Shown here in pieces: positions 54,225 to 64,000 of a stretch of DNA of 64,000 nucleotides. The notes below the pieces were generated by a model. It made no database searches. It was not told where the DNA came from and saw only the letters and a program-made list of their open reading frames with translations. This stretch comes from Closterium sp. Naga37s-1 (Eukaryota > Streptophyta > Zygnematophyceae > Desmidiales > Closteriaceae). Location: contig CANJKZ010000068.1 in the NCBI GenBank assembly GCA_947471745.1, forward strand, positions 367,001 through 431,000, written 5' to 3'. A program made the position numbers and the translations under genes. Position 1 is the stretch's first letter. Each line of letters begins with the position of its first letter.

Positions 54225-56515
54225 CACGGAATAAGTATTTGATTGGGAACACACGACGGCTCCGTCGAATGCGAATAGTAACGTTTCGTGTCGTGTCGAG
54301 CTGTGAAAGTCAATAGTACTTGTTGCTTGCTGAAATCTGGAAGTCGAAAGGGATACCTCACAGCAGAATGCTCGTGATTCGTGCGTACGGTCTAGACTAG
54401 ATCAGTTTGTAGATGCTGTGGGTTGTTGCATGCAGCACACCAGACCAGGCGTCAGGATTGCAGGGCATTTTACCCTGATTAGCCTGTTTTTCAGGGTGGT
54501 TGTTTTAAACCACACTGTAAATACAGGATTCAAGGGTTCTACCACCCTGTCACGATCAGGCCTCGTGAAATTATCACCCTTGTTTTGCAGTTGTTGGTTT
54601 GTTTAGCACACTGCCTTGGCCGAGTTCGGTAGCGGCAGCAGTCTGACTGAGATTTGTCTTCCCTTAGCCAATCGTATGCTCGCGTCAGTTCCAGCTATTG
54701 GCCCATTTTTCTTGATTTCATCAAAAACCTCGAAAACTGGCTAAGTCCTTTCCACAGAGACACTCACACATGCACCGCGTCAAGCATCGGATGTGCTCGA
54801 AAACTGGCTAAGTCCTTGCAGCGTATTTTTTTTCCCACCCTGCTATACCAGACCAGAAAATATTCAACACCCTGCCATTTCTAGGGTGCGACGCGGCAGC
54901 CACACTGCAGTGGCAGTGTGACTTTGACCTGGAACTTTGATTTGGCACGGTGGCCCAAAACGAATCGAGACCCCTGCACCAGACACAGCTTTCTGCTGCT
55001 TCAGCTTTCTGCTGCTTCAGCTTACCCGGAATTCTGACCTGATCCAAGCTGAAGAGTCAAGAGCACAGAGACGACGAATAATGTGGCTGGGCTGCCTACA
55101 CGATTGATCGCATCTGGCAGTTTGACGGCTGCGATGGATTCGGCGCGATAACAGCGTGGACGATGTGCTGGTGCGGGTTCCGCCCTCGTCAGCACAGGGC
55201 TACGCTTGCGCAGTGCGCAGCTGGTGGTGGCGTAAGGAGATGCGGGTGGGTCCACACAAAAAGGCGTGGCCAGTGGTGGCCGAGTTATGGGGTTTGGAGG
55301 AGCGAACAGCCAGTCAGTGACGAGATCTGCGCCAGCTAGGTGGTGGAAGTGGATCCGCGAGCCATTGCTTGATCGTGGACTGACGGTGACTGACTTGGGC
55401 TGGAGGTGTTTGACATCTTTCTGACGCATTCCACCTCAACCATCCTGTGGTGTGCTCTCTAATGGTGTCCGCGTTTGTATTTTACTGGCTGGAGTTCATC
55501 TCTCCATGCTGAGTTGGGATTCAGATATCTCACAGATTCCGTGAACACATTCAGCCATCCCCGACAGAAGCACAACCCGTCCGTTCATATTCATTATTAC
55601 TGCAATCTGTTGAGCATAACTTGATTCGTGAGCATCATACGTCTAACTGCATCAGTTGCAAGCGGGTCTTACCGTATGAGGCGGTCATAATTCTGTCGGT
55701 TGTTTGGTTGGTCGGTGAATCCGCCTTTTTCACCCTTTGCGACCCCTGACACAGAATGGGGTAGGGCCACCTATCCATCCAAAAAGCACGCACGATGGAT
55801 GCATTCCGTGACACATCAACGGCACAAATGCCTAAGACCAACAATACATGAAAATAAACCTTCCATCATGATACCTTACACTGTATTTCCACAATCAGGT
55901 CTGCGCTAAGAATTACACTTACGACATTGGGAAGGGAATCCATCAATCAGTTCATCTCGTGCAAGCTTTGACCATTGTGTTTAGGGAGATCGAGACGCAA
56001 TACCTAACTACAATCAGGGAGACGCAACGCAACGGCTTCTGGGATGAATGGGTGGGTGAAATTTTGGGTGTGCGACGCGAACTCTCAATCCGCGCCTCGA
56101 TAATAAAACATGGCGGCGAGCAAAAGTGAGCCACGACCCAAATTTCACCAGCTTGGTGGATTGCGCACATCACATTGCATCGTGACTCGTGAGTCGTGAA
56201 TCGTGATGAAGAGGGAAGCAGTTCACTTCCCTTCTCTGGAGCAAACTATGCTGCTCGAATTCCTTCACTGTACCAAGAAGCACCGACACATACCACCACC
56301 CTTCCTCTTTCCCCGAACAACGTCTTAGCAGAGGCGACAAATGCGCTACGGGGAATTTCCCCAGTAAACCCGTCCCTCCACCCAACCACCACCCCACGGT
56401 AGCCTCTCGTTATGGCCCTTCAGCTAATGGCGGCGTGGTGCGAGCTATCGAATTCCCACTAGCTCCTCCTAATCGCATCATAAATACCGTACATTCATGC
56501 TCTCCTCGTCCGTTC
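54225..56515. other. Intergenic host DNA
   Basis: No gene is recognised. 54460-54560 contains CCTGATT/CAGGGT words of the dispersed type. A short duplication (CGAAAACTGGCTAAGTCC) occurs at about 54731 and 54797. 56180-56210 repeats GTGACTCGTGAGTCGTGAAT. Confidence 0.5.
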
Positions 56516-56700
56516 CTTCCAGTGTAACTCATTTTCAGAGGAGCCTCAGAATAGCTTTCAGCGTGACTCCATTCTTAGGCGCCCTAAAAACAGTTTACAG
56601 TGCGACTCAGTTTTTTAGGCGCCGTAAAATCAGCTTGCAGTGCGACTCCGTTTTTCAGGCGCCTTTTAACCAGGTTACAGTGTGACTCCAGCTACCTGCT
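56516..56700. repeat. About 45-bp tandem repeat upstream of pectinesterase
   Basis: Four diverged units share CAGTGCGACTC, GTTTTTCAGGCGCC and TAAAATCAGCTT in order. The array ends about 130 bp before the pectinesterase start codon, so it may be part of its promoter. Confidence 0.75.
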
Positions 56701-56824
56701 AACTGCTTTCAGAACCCAACGTCCACTAGGTATCACAGAAATTGAGCCATTCGTACTAGCCTCGTGGGGTTGAAATTGGTCGTTATAGGTTCGATCCGCC
56801 ACCTCTACCACTGGCGCCGCCGCC

Positions 56825-59194
56825 ATGCTGCGTCACCTGTTTCTCGCAGCGATGCTGCTGGCTGCCTCGTTTGCCGGCTCCGCTAGTGCAGCGCCACGGC
56901 TTGTAGGGCAGAAGGTGGCGGGTCCAGCAGTAGTAGGCACGGGAGCGGACATTGTTGTTGCGAAGGACGGGAGCGGCGGTTACAGCACCGTTAAGGTACT
57001 CCCACATAGCGCCTCTCGCATCGCGCATCCCCATCACGGCTCCAATTGGCGTTTATCACCAACGCCGCTGGGGCCTATGCAGTCGCGGTTACAATCGACA
57101 TTTCTGGGCTCATTGAGTCGTTTCCCAGTCGTCATTCGAATACGTGTCCCCAGGGTCACTTTGTGCGTCTCCTGTTCGTCTTACACTTACGGGCAGCACA
57201 GGTTGCTGCCAACTACAGTTTATGAAGCGCCTCAGAAATGAGATGAAATTTCCACCGTCCCCCCTTCTGCCGCTCCTGTTCTTCCTGCATTGACAGGATG
57301 CAATTGCTGCTGCGAAGTCTGGTACCGCAAGCCGCTACTTCATCATTTTCATCAAAGCAGGGGTGTATAACGAGCAGGTTATAGTAAGTTCATAATTTTC
57401 ATCCTAAACCCACACTCGAGTCATGTTAAGTTGCATCTGCTCCGCACCCAATAGAGCATCTTGATTACTACCTCCTTCTCGCCGTAGAGAAATTCCTGGC
57501 CCCTTGTTCGACACCGTTCATCGTCACTCCGTCTTTCCATGTGACGAGCTTGTTCCCAAACTTGCCCCTTGTTCGCCCGCCGCTTCGCACGATCGCAGCT
57601 ACCCGCGTCGCTGAGATTCATCGGGCTCGTGGGCGAGAACGGCACGAAGATTTCGGCGGCGAATTCCTCGGGGGAGTCTAACCTAAACGATTGCTCCACA
57701 TTCCAACTGTTGGCGTCGGACGTGGTCGTCTCAAACATCATCTTTGAAAACGCGCACGGACTGGGCGTGCAGGGCGGGATTGTCATCTGAGGAGTCTGTA
57801 CCGTGCCATGGCCTGTGACGTTTCATCCATTCGTTTCACTTGTCACTCGTGTCTGGTACACGAAGTTTGGAACGACTTACAACGGTTAAACACGGCTCAA
57901 AAACGGCAAAACCGACTCACGTGCTCGTCTCGATTGCACTTGCTCGTCTCTGCGCACCCAATGACAGGCAGGGCGACCGAGCTGTGGCCGTGAAAGCGAG
58001 TTGAATTCGCGATTTGCTTGTTGACCTAACTCACTCACTTGCTCATCGTTATTCCACTTGCTCGTCGCTGTGCAACGAACGACAGGCAGGGTGACCAAGC
58101 CGTGGCCGTGAAAGCCGCCGGGACCCGCGTTGCTTTCTACGGATGCACGTTTCTCGGGTATCAGGACACCCTGTACGCGGTATCAGGACTTCAGTACTAC
58201 AAGAATTGCGGTAAGTCGTGGTCTTACAATCAGAGCACCCAGTGACTGCTTTCCTCGATTTGCGGGGGTGTCTGGTGCATACGGGACGATGTCCTCACTC
58301 GTTTCCTCCTCTTCCTTGCTCACCTCCTGACTCATTCCTCCTTCATTCTTCGCTACCGTATTCTTCCCCTCGTTCCGCCTCTACTCCCCAGTCATCCAGG
58401 TCCGCGTGGACTTTGTCTTCGGCAATGCCAAGGCGCTCTTTCACAATTGTCAATTCAACCTAGTGTACTGGGGCGGCGATTACACATCATTTCCTCATTT
58501 CTTCTTCGCGCTCCTGACCCATTACTCCTTCCCCTCATTCCGCCTAACCCCAGTCATCCAGGGCCGCGTGGACTTTGTCTTTGGCAATGCCAAGGCGCTC
58601 TTTCACCACTGCGAATTCAATTTGGTATACTGGGGCGGTGGTTACTTCGCACAGTCTCGGGAAAAGGGCGACGACACTGGTTACGTAATTCTCGGAGGTT
58701 CCCTGAGTCTCCTTGGGAAAGGCCCGATCAAGCCCGGTTATTTGGCGCGGTCCTGGGGTAAATACTCTACCACGATTTTCGTGAACACGTATTTCGCAGC
58801 AGGGTCAGTTCGCCCTGAGGGGTGGGGTTACGTGCAGGGTAACAAGAAGCTGCGACACGTAACCTTTGCAGTGTACGGGTGTTACGGTCCCGGTTACGAC
58901 ACCTCGAAGTGGGAAGATACGGCGATAATATTAACTGCGTCAAAAGCAGCGCCGTATTCCAGCATAGCGTATGTAAACCAGGGAGGTTGGATTACCGATC
59001 CTAATGTGCTGGTGCGCGGTGTGGGAGGGAAGGTGGACAACAACGGTGGTGATGGAATCAACGTCACTGCTGGCAACGGCCCTGCTAACAATGCCTCGTC
59101 CTCCTCACCGTATCCAACCCCCCCACCCGCTTCGACCAGCAAAGATGACAAGAAGAGCAATAAGCGGGATAAGAGGAAGCGTAAAGATGACTAG
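56825..59194 (+). CDS. PME: Pectinesterase (pectin methylesterase), secreted, 5 exons
   Basis: Proposed exons: 56825-56995, 57297-57383, 57599-57766, 58090-58210, 58554-59194; 395 residues. It would remove methyl groups from cell-wall homogalacturonan. The N-terminus is a signal peptide (MLRHLFLAAMLLAASFAGSA) followed directly by the catalytic domain (DIVVAKDGSGGYSTVKDAI), with no pro-region. Family residues are visible: Q in GDQAVAV, QD in YQDTLY, D in VDFVFGNA, R and W in LARSWGKYS. The C-terminus ends in a lysine/arginine-rich tail (KKSNKRDKRKRKDD), which is unusual. The exon 3 donor (GGC|GTGCAG) is weak and chosen for phase. Partial copies of exons 4 and 5 lie upstream of them. Confidence 0.85.
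57972..57998 (+). repeat. Partial copy of pectinesterase exon 4 (acceptor side)
   Basis: GACAGGCAG|GGCGACCGAGC and the codons for AVAVKA repeat the start of exon 4, 118 bp upstream of it. A stop follows soon after. Confidence 0.8.
58392..58490 (+). repeat. Partial copy of pectinesterase exon 5 (acceptor side)
   Basis: Encodes VDFVFGNAKALFHNCQFNLV, as at the start of exon 5 (58554), with the same CCCCAG acceptor, 162 bp upstream. The frame stays open from this copy through the intervening sequence into exon 5, so using the upstream acceptor would give a longer protein with the segment twice. Confidence 0.9.
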
Positions 59195-60353
59195 GAGGCG
59201 AGGAGTCAAGGGCAGCAGGGTGTTGCTTGATATGCAGCGCAGGAATGACTTCACTCGGAAGAGGATACCTAAACATCGTTGTTAATAGGACATAGTAAAG
59301 GATGCTGGATATTGCAAGCCAATACATTGAATGACAACAAATGCCAACGTTTGTATACAATGTGTATGAGGCTTTTAGTAGACTACATTTACTTTGCCTG
59401 AAAAAAAAGCCCCATTCCAAGTAGATGTACACAAGGGAATATAGTTGTCCCTCCATTTATTTCGACCCATATGGCTTCTACCGTATTCTGAAATCAAAGT
59501 GGGGAATGAAGGGGGTGAATGTGAGCTGGGTCCTCCGGGTGCAGGGCTCTTGCTAAGTTTTTGGCCCGTCTGATATTTTTGTTAAAAAAATATATTCCTG
59601 ATATCCAGCCCACACCGTTTCAGTGTAGCTTAGTATGTTTTAGTACCATGAGTCATTGACACAAGTATCGAAACGTGATTCTACGGTCCCTGTCAGCCAG
59701 GGCATTTCACACCTGCACCCTGCCGGTTCCTCCGGTGTGGTGAGGCTACGATTTCCTCGCGGCAATTTCAATGGCTCCCAGCATCACCTGCACGACGACC
59801 AAGCTAAAAGCGCATCCGTTTACAGTCTTGCCCGTTTTACGCTTTTAAATCCTGCTGGAACATATTTTTTTATCAGCGTGAGGAAATTTGAGGACGAGAG
59901 GCCAAGCTGCGTGTGACCCTGGGATTTGCCGCAAGAACCAACGATGTTGGTGAAAATCGAGTGGCGGGTACTCAGTGGCGTCAGCTCCACGCATCCAGGA
60001 CACCCTTGAAATTTCCGATGACTAGTTCGTAGTCCCATGACAAAGTTACAAGTCTGCGTGGCGTGCCCTGGAGTTACAATCAGAGGTAGCAAATCCGCAG
60101 CCACGTGGAAGTTCACTTCAGAGGTCCCAAGGTGGGGCCCGTCTCCTTTGGAGCACCTCGCCCGTTGTCGAACTTCTTGGCTGTCGAATTTGCCTCGACA
60201 ACATCGGAGATTCTGCTTCAAAGCTTGGTTTGCGGTCCTTATGATTTTTATATGCTATATTTCCATTCGGACACTCGTTTCAGCATAGTGCACCATCGCC
60301 AGACACCTCTGGTTGCAACACTTGTTCAATACACATATTTTTCTGTGTCCGCC
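59195..60353. other. Intergenic host DNA
   Basis: No gene is recognised between the pectinesterase stop and the BTB start. Small open frames at 59656-59916 and 59820-60221 show no known domain. It should hold the pectinesterase 3' UTR and the BTB gene promoter. Confidence 0.5.
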
Positions 60354-60895
60354 ATGAACAAGACCAATTGCCTGTTATGCCGAAAGGAAGGCCGCTGCAA
60401 CATTGCTTATGTGTGCACGGCTTGCGGAAACCTGCACAAGGGCTTGGTTAACAAAGCCCCGCAATCTCAGCGACAATGCGATTTGGAAGGGAAACTAGCT
60501 AAGCTCCAATGCTTTGCTCAGAAAGTCGAGGGGATGCGGGATGCGAGGTTTTGCGATGTGATACTGCGACCACGCGAAGGAGAGAGTGTTGTAGCTCATC
60601 GCTGCATTCTCGCAGCATGGTAGTTTCCTTATTTCATCCCCCCCGAGCAGGCCGCATCAAGTTTACATGCTAATTTCTCCATATTGTGTGTTCTATGACA
60701 CACAAAATATGTCCACTTGCTGATCCTCCATTTATTACTTGTAGGTCACCCGTTTTTTATAGAATGTTCAAGAGTGGCTTTGAAGAAGAGACCAAGAGCA
60801 CTGTTCACATACAAGACATAGACGGCCCTACACTAGAGAAGCTTGTTCTGTTCATGTACTCAGGCGAGATACCTCTGAAGACTACTACCATGCAG
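60354..60895 (+). CDS. BTB/POZ-domain protein, first two exons (gene cut by element F)
   Basis: Exon 1 is 60354-60619 and exon 2 is 60745-60895; GT-AG, in phase across a split tryptophan codon. The N-terminus is cysteine-rich (NCLLCRKEGRCNIAYVCTAC), resembling the small zinc-binding head of some plant BTB proteins. A BTB fold follows: RDARFCDVILRP, VVAHRCILAAWSPVFYRMF, VHIQDIDGPTLEKLVLFMYS. Such proteins are usually adaptors for CUL3 ubiquitin ligases. The exon 2 donor CAG|GTGAG is intact, but element F starts 21 bp into the next intron, so later exons lie beyond the window or are lost. Confidence 0.85.
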
Positions 60896-60916
60896 GTGAG
60901 TTAACAAACTTTGAGC

Positions 60917-61050
60917 TGTCAAATGATATATCTGCTATATATGTTTAGGCTGTAGTGGGGTAGCCAATATGGGGTACAGCCCCTTTTAGGGTTTCATATT
61001 TGTACCCAACTCTTTCATAGTTCATCCATTCCTGCTGTTAGATTCTGACA
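60917..61050 (+). repeat. 5' LTR of element F
   Basis: Starts TGTCAAATG and ends TTCTGACA. It is close in sequence to the LTRs of element C. Confidence 0.88.
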
Positions 61051-61381
61051 TGGTTTCAGAGCACTAGGTCCGTAGGACCGACTTTTTTTTCCGGACCCAC
61101 CTACCGTTGCGGTTACCACGCTACCCCACGTGTTGCCTGCCTGCCTGCCTTGCCTTGTGACGTGCTGCGCTGCGCGCGCCGTCCTGCAGCCCTAGCGCTG
61201 CCTACTGCTGCCCTAGGCCAGAGCGCCGCCCCTGCAGGCCCGAAAGGCCCGCGCGCCGCCCCTGCAGACTCGTACGCCTCGCACGTCGCCCCTGCAGGCC
61301 CGTCAGGCCCGCTAGCCGCTCGGCCCTGCTGCGGGAGGCGCTGATGCTGGTGACTCTGCTACTGGAGTTGTTTCTACTTGA

Positions 61382-62938
61382 GGTTCTGGAGCTGGAGGTT
61401 TTGGAGCTGCTGGAGGTGCTGGCGCTGGTGGCGCTGGAGCTGGAGGTTCTGGAGCTGCTGAGGGTGCTAGCGCTGGAGGTTCTGGAGCTGCTGCGGGTGC
61501 TGGTGCTGGAGGTTCTGGAGCTGCTGCAGGTGCTGGCGCTGAGGGTTCTGAGTCTGCTGTTACGCGGTCTCCTTGGAGTGGCCGCCTTCGTCCGCGTGTG
61601 CCTCTCACCTCACATCAACTGCACGACTGGTACGGTCGCCGTCAGGGTCGCGCTTCTGGAGCTCGGGGCTCTGCCGCTGGAGGTACTTCTACTAACGTCA
61701 CTGGAGCTGGGAGTGGTGCTGGTCCCGGAGGTGCTCGTACTGGAGGTACTGGAGCTGCTGGGGCTGGAGGTGCTGAGTCTGAGGGTGATGCTGCTGGAGA
61801 CACGGAGGTTGGAGACCCTGGGACTGGAGGTGCCAGTTCTGGGGGTGCTGCTGTTGGTGGAGCTGGTCTTGGAGGAGCTGGTGCTGAGGGTTCTGGAGCT
61901 GCTGGAGGTGCTGGAGCTGCTGGGGGTACTGGAGCTGCTGGTGCTGGTGTCACTGCACAGCCGCGCCTGTTCTTCGCTCCGCCGTCTCCGTCGTCTCAGC
62001 CACCGCCTGCCTCTGTTCTTCGCCAGGTTCTTAGTCTCCCTTCGTCTACTGGTCTTCCGTTACAGCCTGGCTCACCGCTGCCTGCTCCTTCTCCTTACAC
62101 TGAGCAGGCAGGGGGTCTTACTGAGCGTCGTGAGCCTGCGTCGTGTCCTGTCTCGCCTGTCCGTTCTGGTAGTTCCGGTCGTCGTGTTCCTCGTCCGCGT
62201 CAGCCGGCTGTCCCCGACACCCACCTCGTAGTCCGTCGTCCTTCCTCTCCTCCGAAGCGTGTTCCTCTGCCGTCTCCTCCTGCGTCTTCTCTGCCTGTCG
62301 TTGCGGACCCTGAGTCTGACCGGTTTTGTGCTGAGCACCCTACTGTCACGCGTCTGCTAGCCACAGTTGTCACTGACCCGTCGTTTGAGTCTGCTGCTGC
62401 GTCTACCTTAGTCGCTGAGCTTGTTGACTTTGCTGCTGCCTGTCGTCTAGACTACGCTGCTAGTCTTGTTGCTAAGTCTGAGTCTGTTTGTCCTCCGTCT
62501 GTCGGGGGTGAGTGTGCTCTTGGCACGGACGTCTTGAGGACAGACAGGAGGACCTTGAGTGTCTTGCAGCCGCTGCGCCTCATCTCGTGTCCATGCTGCT
62601 TGCCCCTGAGGGAGACCCGGATGCTCCAGACATCCCGACCCCGCGCTCTTACGCTGAGGCGATCGCGGGTGAGTACTCCTCTCAGTGGCAGACAGCCATG
62701 GACGCAGAGATGGCATCCTTGAAGTCCACAGGCACTTACGTCGACGAGGTTCCCCCTCCTGGGGCTAACATTATCAGTGGCATGTGGATTTTCAGGGTGA
62801 AGCGGCCGCCAGGTTCTCCGCTTGTCTTCAAGGCTCGTTACGTTGCTCGAGGTTTCAGTCAGCGAGAGGGAGTTGACTTCTTCCAAACCTTCTCCCCCAC
62901 CCCGAAGATGACCACTCTTCGGGTACTGCTGCACGTTG
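61382..62938 (+). pseudogene. Element F Pol remnant (linker and start of RT)
   Basis: After a TGA at 61379-61381 the frame encodes Gly/Ala repeats, a motif PLTSHQLHDWYGRR, more Gly/Ala/Thr repeats, the proline-rich segment seen in B before RT, and SLVAKSESVCPPSVGGECAL. A one-base loss near 62530 shifts the frame. It then continues EDRQEDLECLAAA and RT WIFRVKRPPG to VLLHV, where G is inserted. Gag, protease and integrase are missing, so F is not autonomous. Confidence 0.88.
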
Positions 62939-63063
62939 TGTCAGATATATATGACATAGTGTCTGTAGGCTGTAGTGGGGTAGACACTAAGGGGTATAGG
63001 TTTCTAGGGTTTCCTATTTGTATCACACACTTTCCTAGTTCATTCATTCCTCATTATTTCACA
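62939..63063 (+). repeat. 5' LTR of element G
   Basis: Starts TGTCAGATAT and ends TTATTTCACA. It shares GGCTGTAGTGGGGTA and GGGTTTCCTA with C and F. Confidence 0.88.
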
Positions 63064-63179
63064 TGGTATAGAGCAGGTTCCCTAGGGGAACGTTTCCTAG
63101 GGCCCACCACTCAAACGAAATTTTTTTTTTTACCTGCCCGGAGCGCGCTTCGCCCCTGCCCTAGTCGCGCCCCGTGTGC

Positions 63180-63780
63180 CTGCCATCCCGTCGCGTCCCC
63201 TACCCTTAGCGGCCCGTCGCGCCCTCTTAAGGCCCCTTCGCGGCCCCCTCTCATGCCCCTTCGCGGCCCCTTCGCGGCCCCTTCGCGGCCCCTCACGGCC
63301 CCTTCTCGGCCCCGTCGCCGCCCTTCGCGGCCCCTTCACGGCCCTTCGTGGCCCCTTCTCGGCCCCTTCGCCGCCCTTAGCGGCCCCTTTGCGGCTCCTC
63401 CGCGGCCCTTCGCGGCCCTTCGCGGCTCGTCGCGGCCCCTTCGCGGCCCCTTCGCGGCCCCTCCCCGGCTCTTCACGGCCCTCTCGCCCCGCCGTCGCCG
63501 CCCCAGCAGCAGCCGCCGTCGCCGCCCCAGCAGCAGCTGCCGTCGCGCCGTGACAACCGCCGCCGCCGCTACCGGGGCCGCCGCCGCCGCCGCAGCCGCC
63601 GCCACCGCCGCCGCCGACAGCAGCAGCCACCGCCACCGCTGCCGTGACAGCCGCCGCCGCCGTCCCGGCCCTGCCCTGCAGCTGAGACGCGGCACTCCTC
63701 TGCCGACCTGTCGCGGCCCTGTCCCTGCCGGCGCGCCTCGGCCCTGCCCTACCGCTTGCGGACCTCTACCCACCCGCCCC
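63180..63780 (+). repeat. GC-rich repetitive leader of element G
   Basis: Repeats of GGCCCCTTCGCGGCCC (63210-63480), then GCCGCC/GCAGCC-rich sequence. It is non-coding as far as can be seen. Confidence 0.82.
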
Positions 63781-63860
63781 TGGTAAGAGCACCGCCGAGC
63801 CGCGCCTCTCCTGCTGAGCTGCTCCTAGCCTGATGCTGCCACTGCTAGCCTGCTGCTGTC

Positions 63861-64000
63861 ATGGCTACCCCTAGTGTTCTCACATTTGATGCTGAGGGTC
63901 GGGCTGTTGACTTTGAGGTCTGGGTCGATGATCTGCAGATTTTCCTGTAGTGCGATAGAAAAGATGGTCTCTCACTGTTCGATCTCACGTCTGGCGCCTC
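63861..64000 (+). pseudogene. Element G gag start with early stop
   Basis: ATG at 63861 begins MATPSVLTFDAEGRAVDFEV, close to the Gag of D. A TAG at 63948-63950 replaces a glutamine codon in LQIFLQCDR-type sequence. The rest lies outside the window. Confidence 0.88.

Larger units (their letters stand above)
60917..64000 (+). mobile_element. Ty1/copia LTR retrotransposon F (5' part, split by G, runs off the window)
   Basis: A 134-bp 5' LTR (60917-61050) is followed directly by a primer site TGGTTTCAGAGC. The LTR body (GGCTGTAGTGGGGTA, GGGTTTC, TTGTACCCAACTCTTTC) resembles that of C. The element lacks gag, protease and integrase before its linker and RT. Element G is inserted in its RT. The 3' end is not in the window, so no target duplication can be checked. 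Confidence 0.9.
62939..64000 (+). mobile_element. Ty1/copia LTR retrotransposon G (5' part, runs off the window)
   Basis: A 125-bp 5' LTR (62939-63063) is followed by primer site TGGTATAGAGC (63064-63074, one base short like that of B), a GC-rich leader, and a Gag start like that of D. It lies in the RT of element F. The likely target duplication (CGTTG, 62934-62938) cannot be confirmed because the 3' end is outside the window. Confidence 0.9.

Noticed and set aside
56735..56811. tRNA-like 3' end (GGTTCGATCCGCC) before the pectinesterase start
   Set aside because: The T stem does not pair and no matching acceptor or anticodon arm exists upstream.
60105..60353. Longer BTB protein starting at 60105
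   Set aside because: The extra N-terminal residues look like intergenic sequence, while the ATG at 60354 directly precedes the cysteine-rich head.

Overview
The window is nuclear DNA of a green-lineage eukaryote. The evidence is GT-AG introns, a plant-type plastid-targeted ribose-phosphate pyrophosphokinase (PRS), a LIFEGUARD/BAX-inhibitor-like membrane protein, a secreted pectinesterase and Ty1/copia retrotransposons primed by initiator tRNA-Met. A streptophyte alga (for example a zygnematophyte such as Closterium) fits best, but that is inference; no species can be read from the sequence.

Layout. 1-1545: host intergenic DNA. 1546-16020: copia element A (minus strand, decayed), split by intact element B (3193-10687, minus). 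16026-17600: intergenic. 17600-20938: LIFEGUARD-like gene (minus) with a tRNA-Leu(CAG) in an intron and many partial exon copies. 21450-22841 and 43726-46400: promoter modules and an inverted repeat, split by a three-level retrotransposon nest: C (22842-43720, plus), holding D (24200-38104, minus), holding intact E (25525-32002, minus). 47116-52834: PRS gene (plus). 53370-54224: intronless protein kinase with one in-frame stop (minus). 56825-59194: pectinesterase (plus). 60354-60895: first two exons of a BTB/POZ gene, followed 21 bp later by copia element F (plus, 60917 onward), itself split by element G (62939 onward). Exact 5-bp target-site duplications were found for A (GATCC), B (ACGCT), C (TCGTT), D (AGCAC) and E (GTACA).

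Most notable observation: in the PRS and LIFEGUARD-like genes every internal exon, and the last exon of the latter, is surrounded by partial copies of itself. Copies of the acceptor-side part, with the adjoining intron end, lie upstream. Copies of the donor-side part, with the adjoining intron start, lie downstream. Only one copy per cluster is complete with both splice sites. Copy spacing is mostly 120-187 bp. Several PRS copies differ from the full exon mainly at synonymous sites. The pectinesterase gene shows a milder form. This suggests introns growing by repeated tandem duplication of segments that span splice junctions, or a reservoir of alternative exons.

The retroelements form a clan with very short LTRs (125-134 bp), long GC-rich tandem-repeat leaders, a glycine-rich Gag segment, an unusual CX13CX3-4HX4C cluster and repeated LREWY-type motifs. 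E belongs to a different copia lineage (821-bp LTRs, ordinary zinc knuckle).
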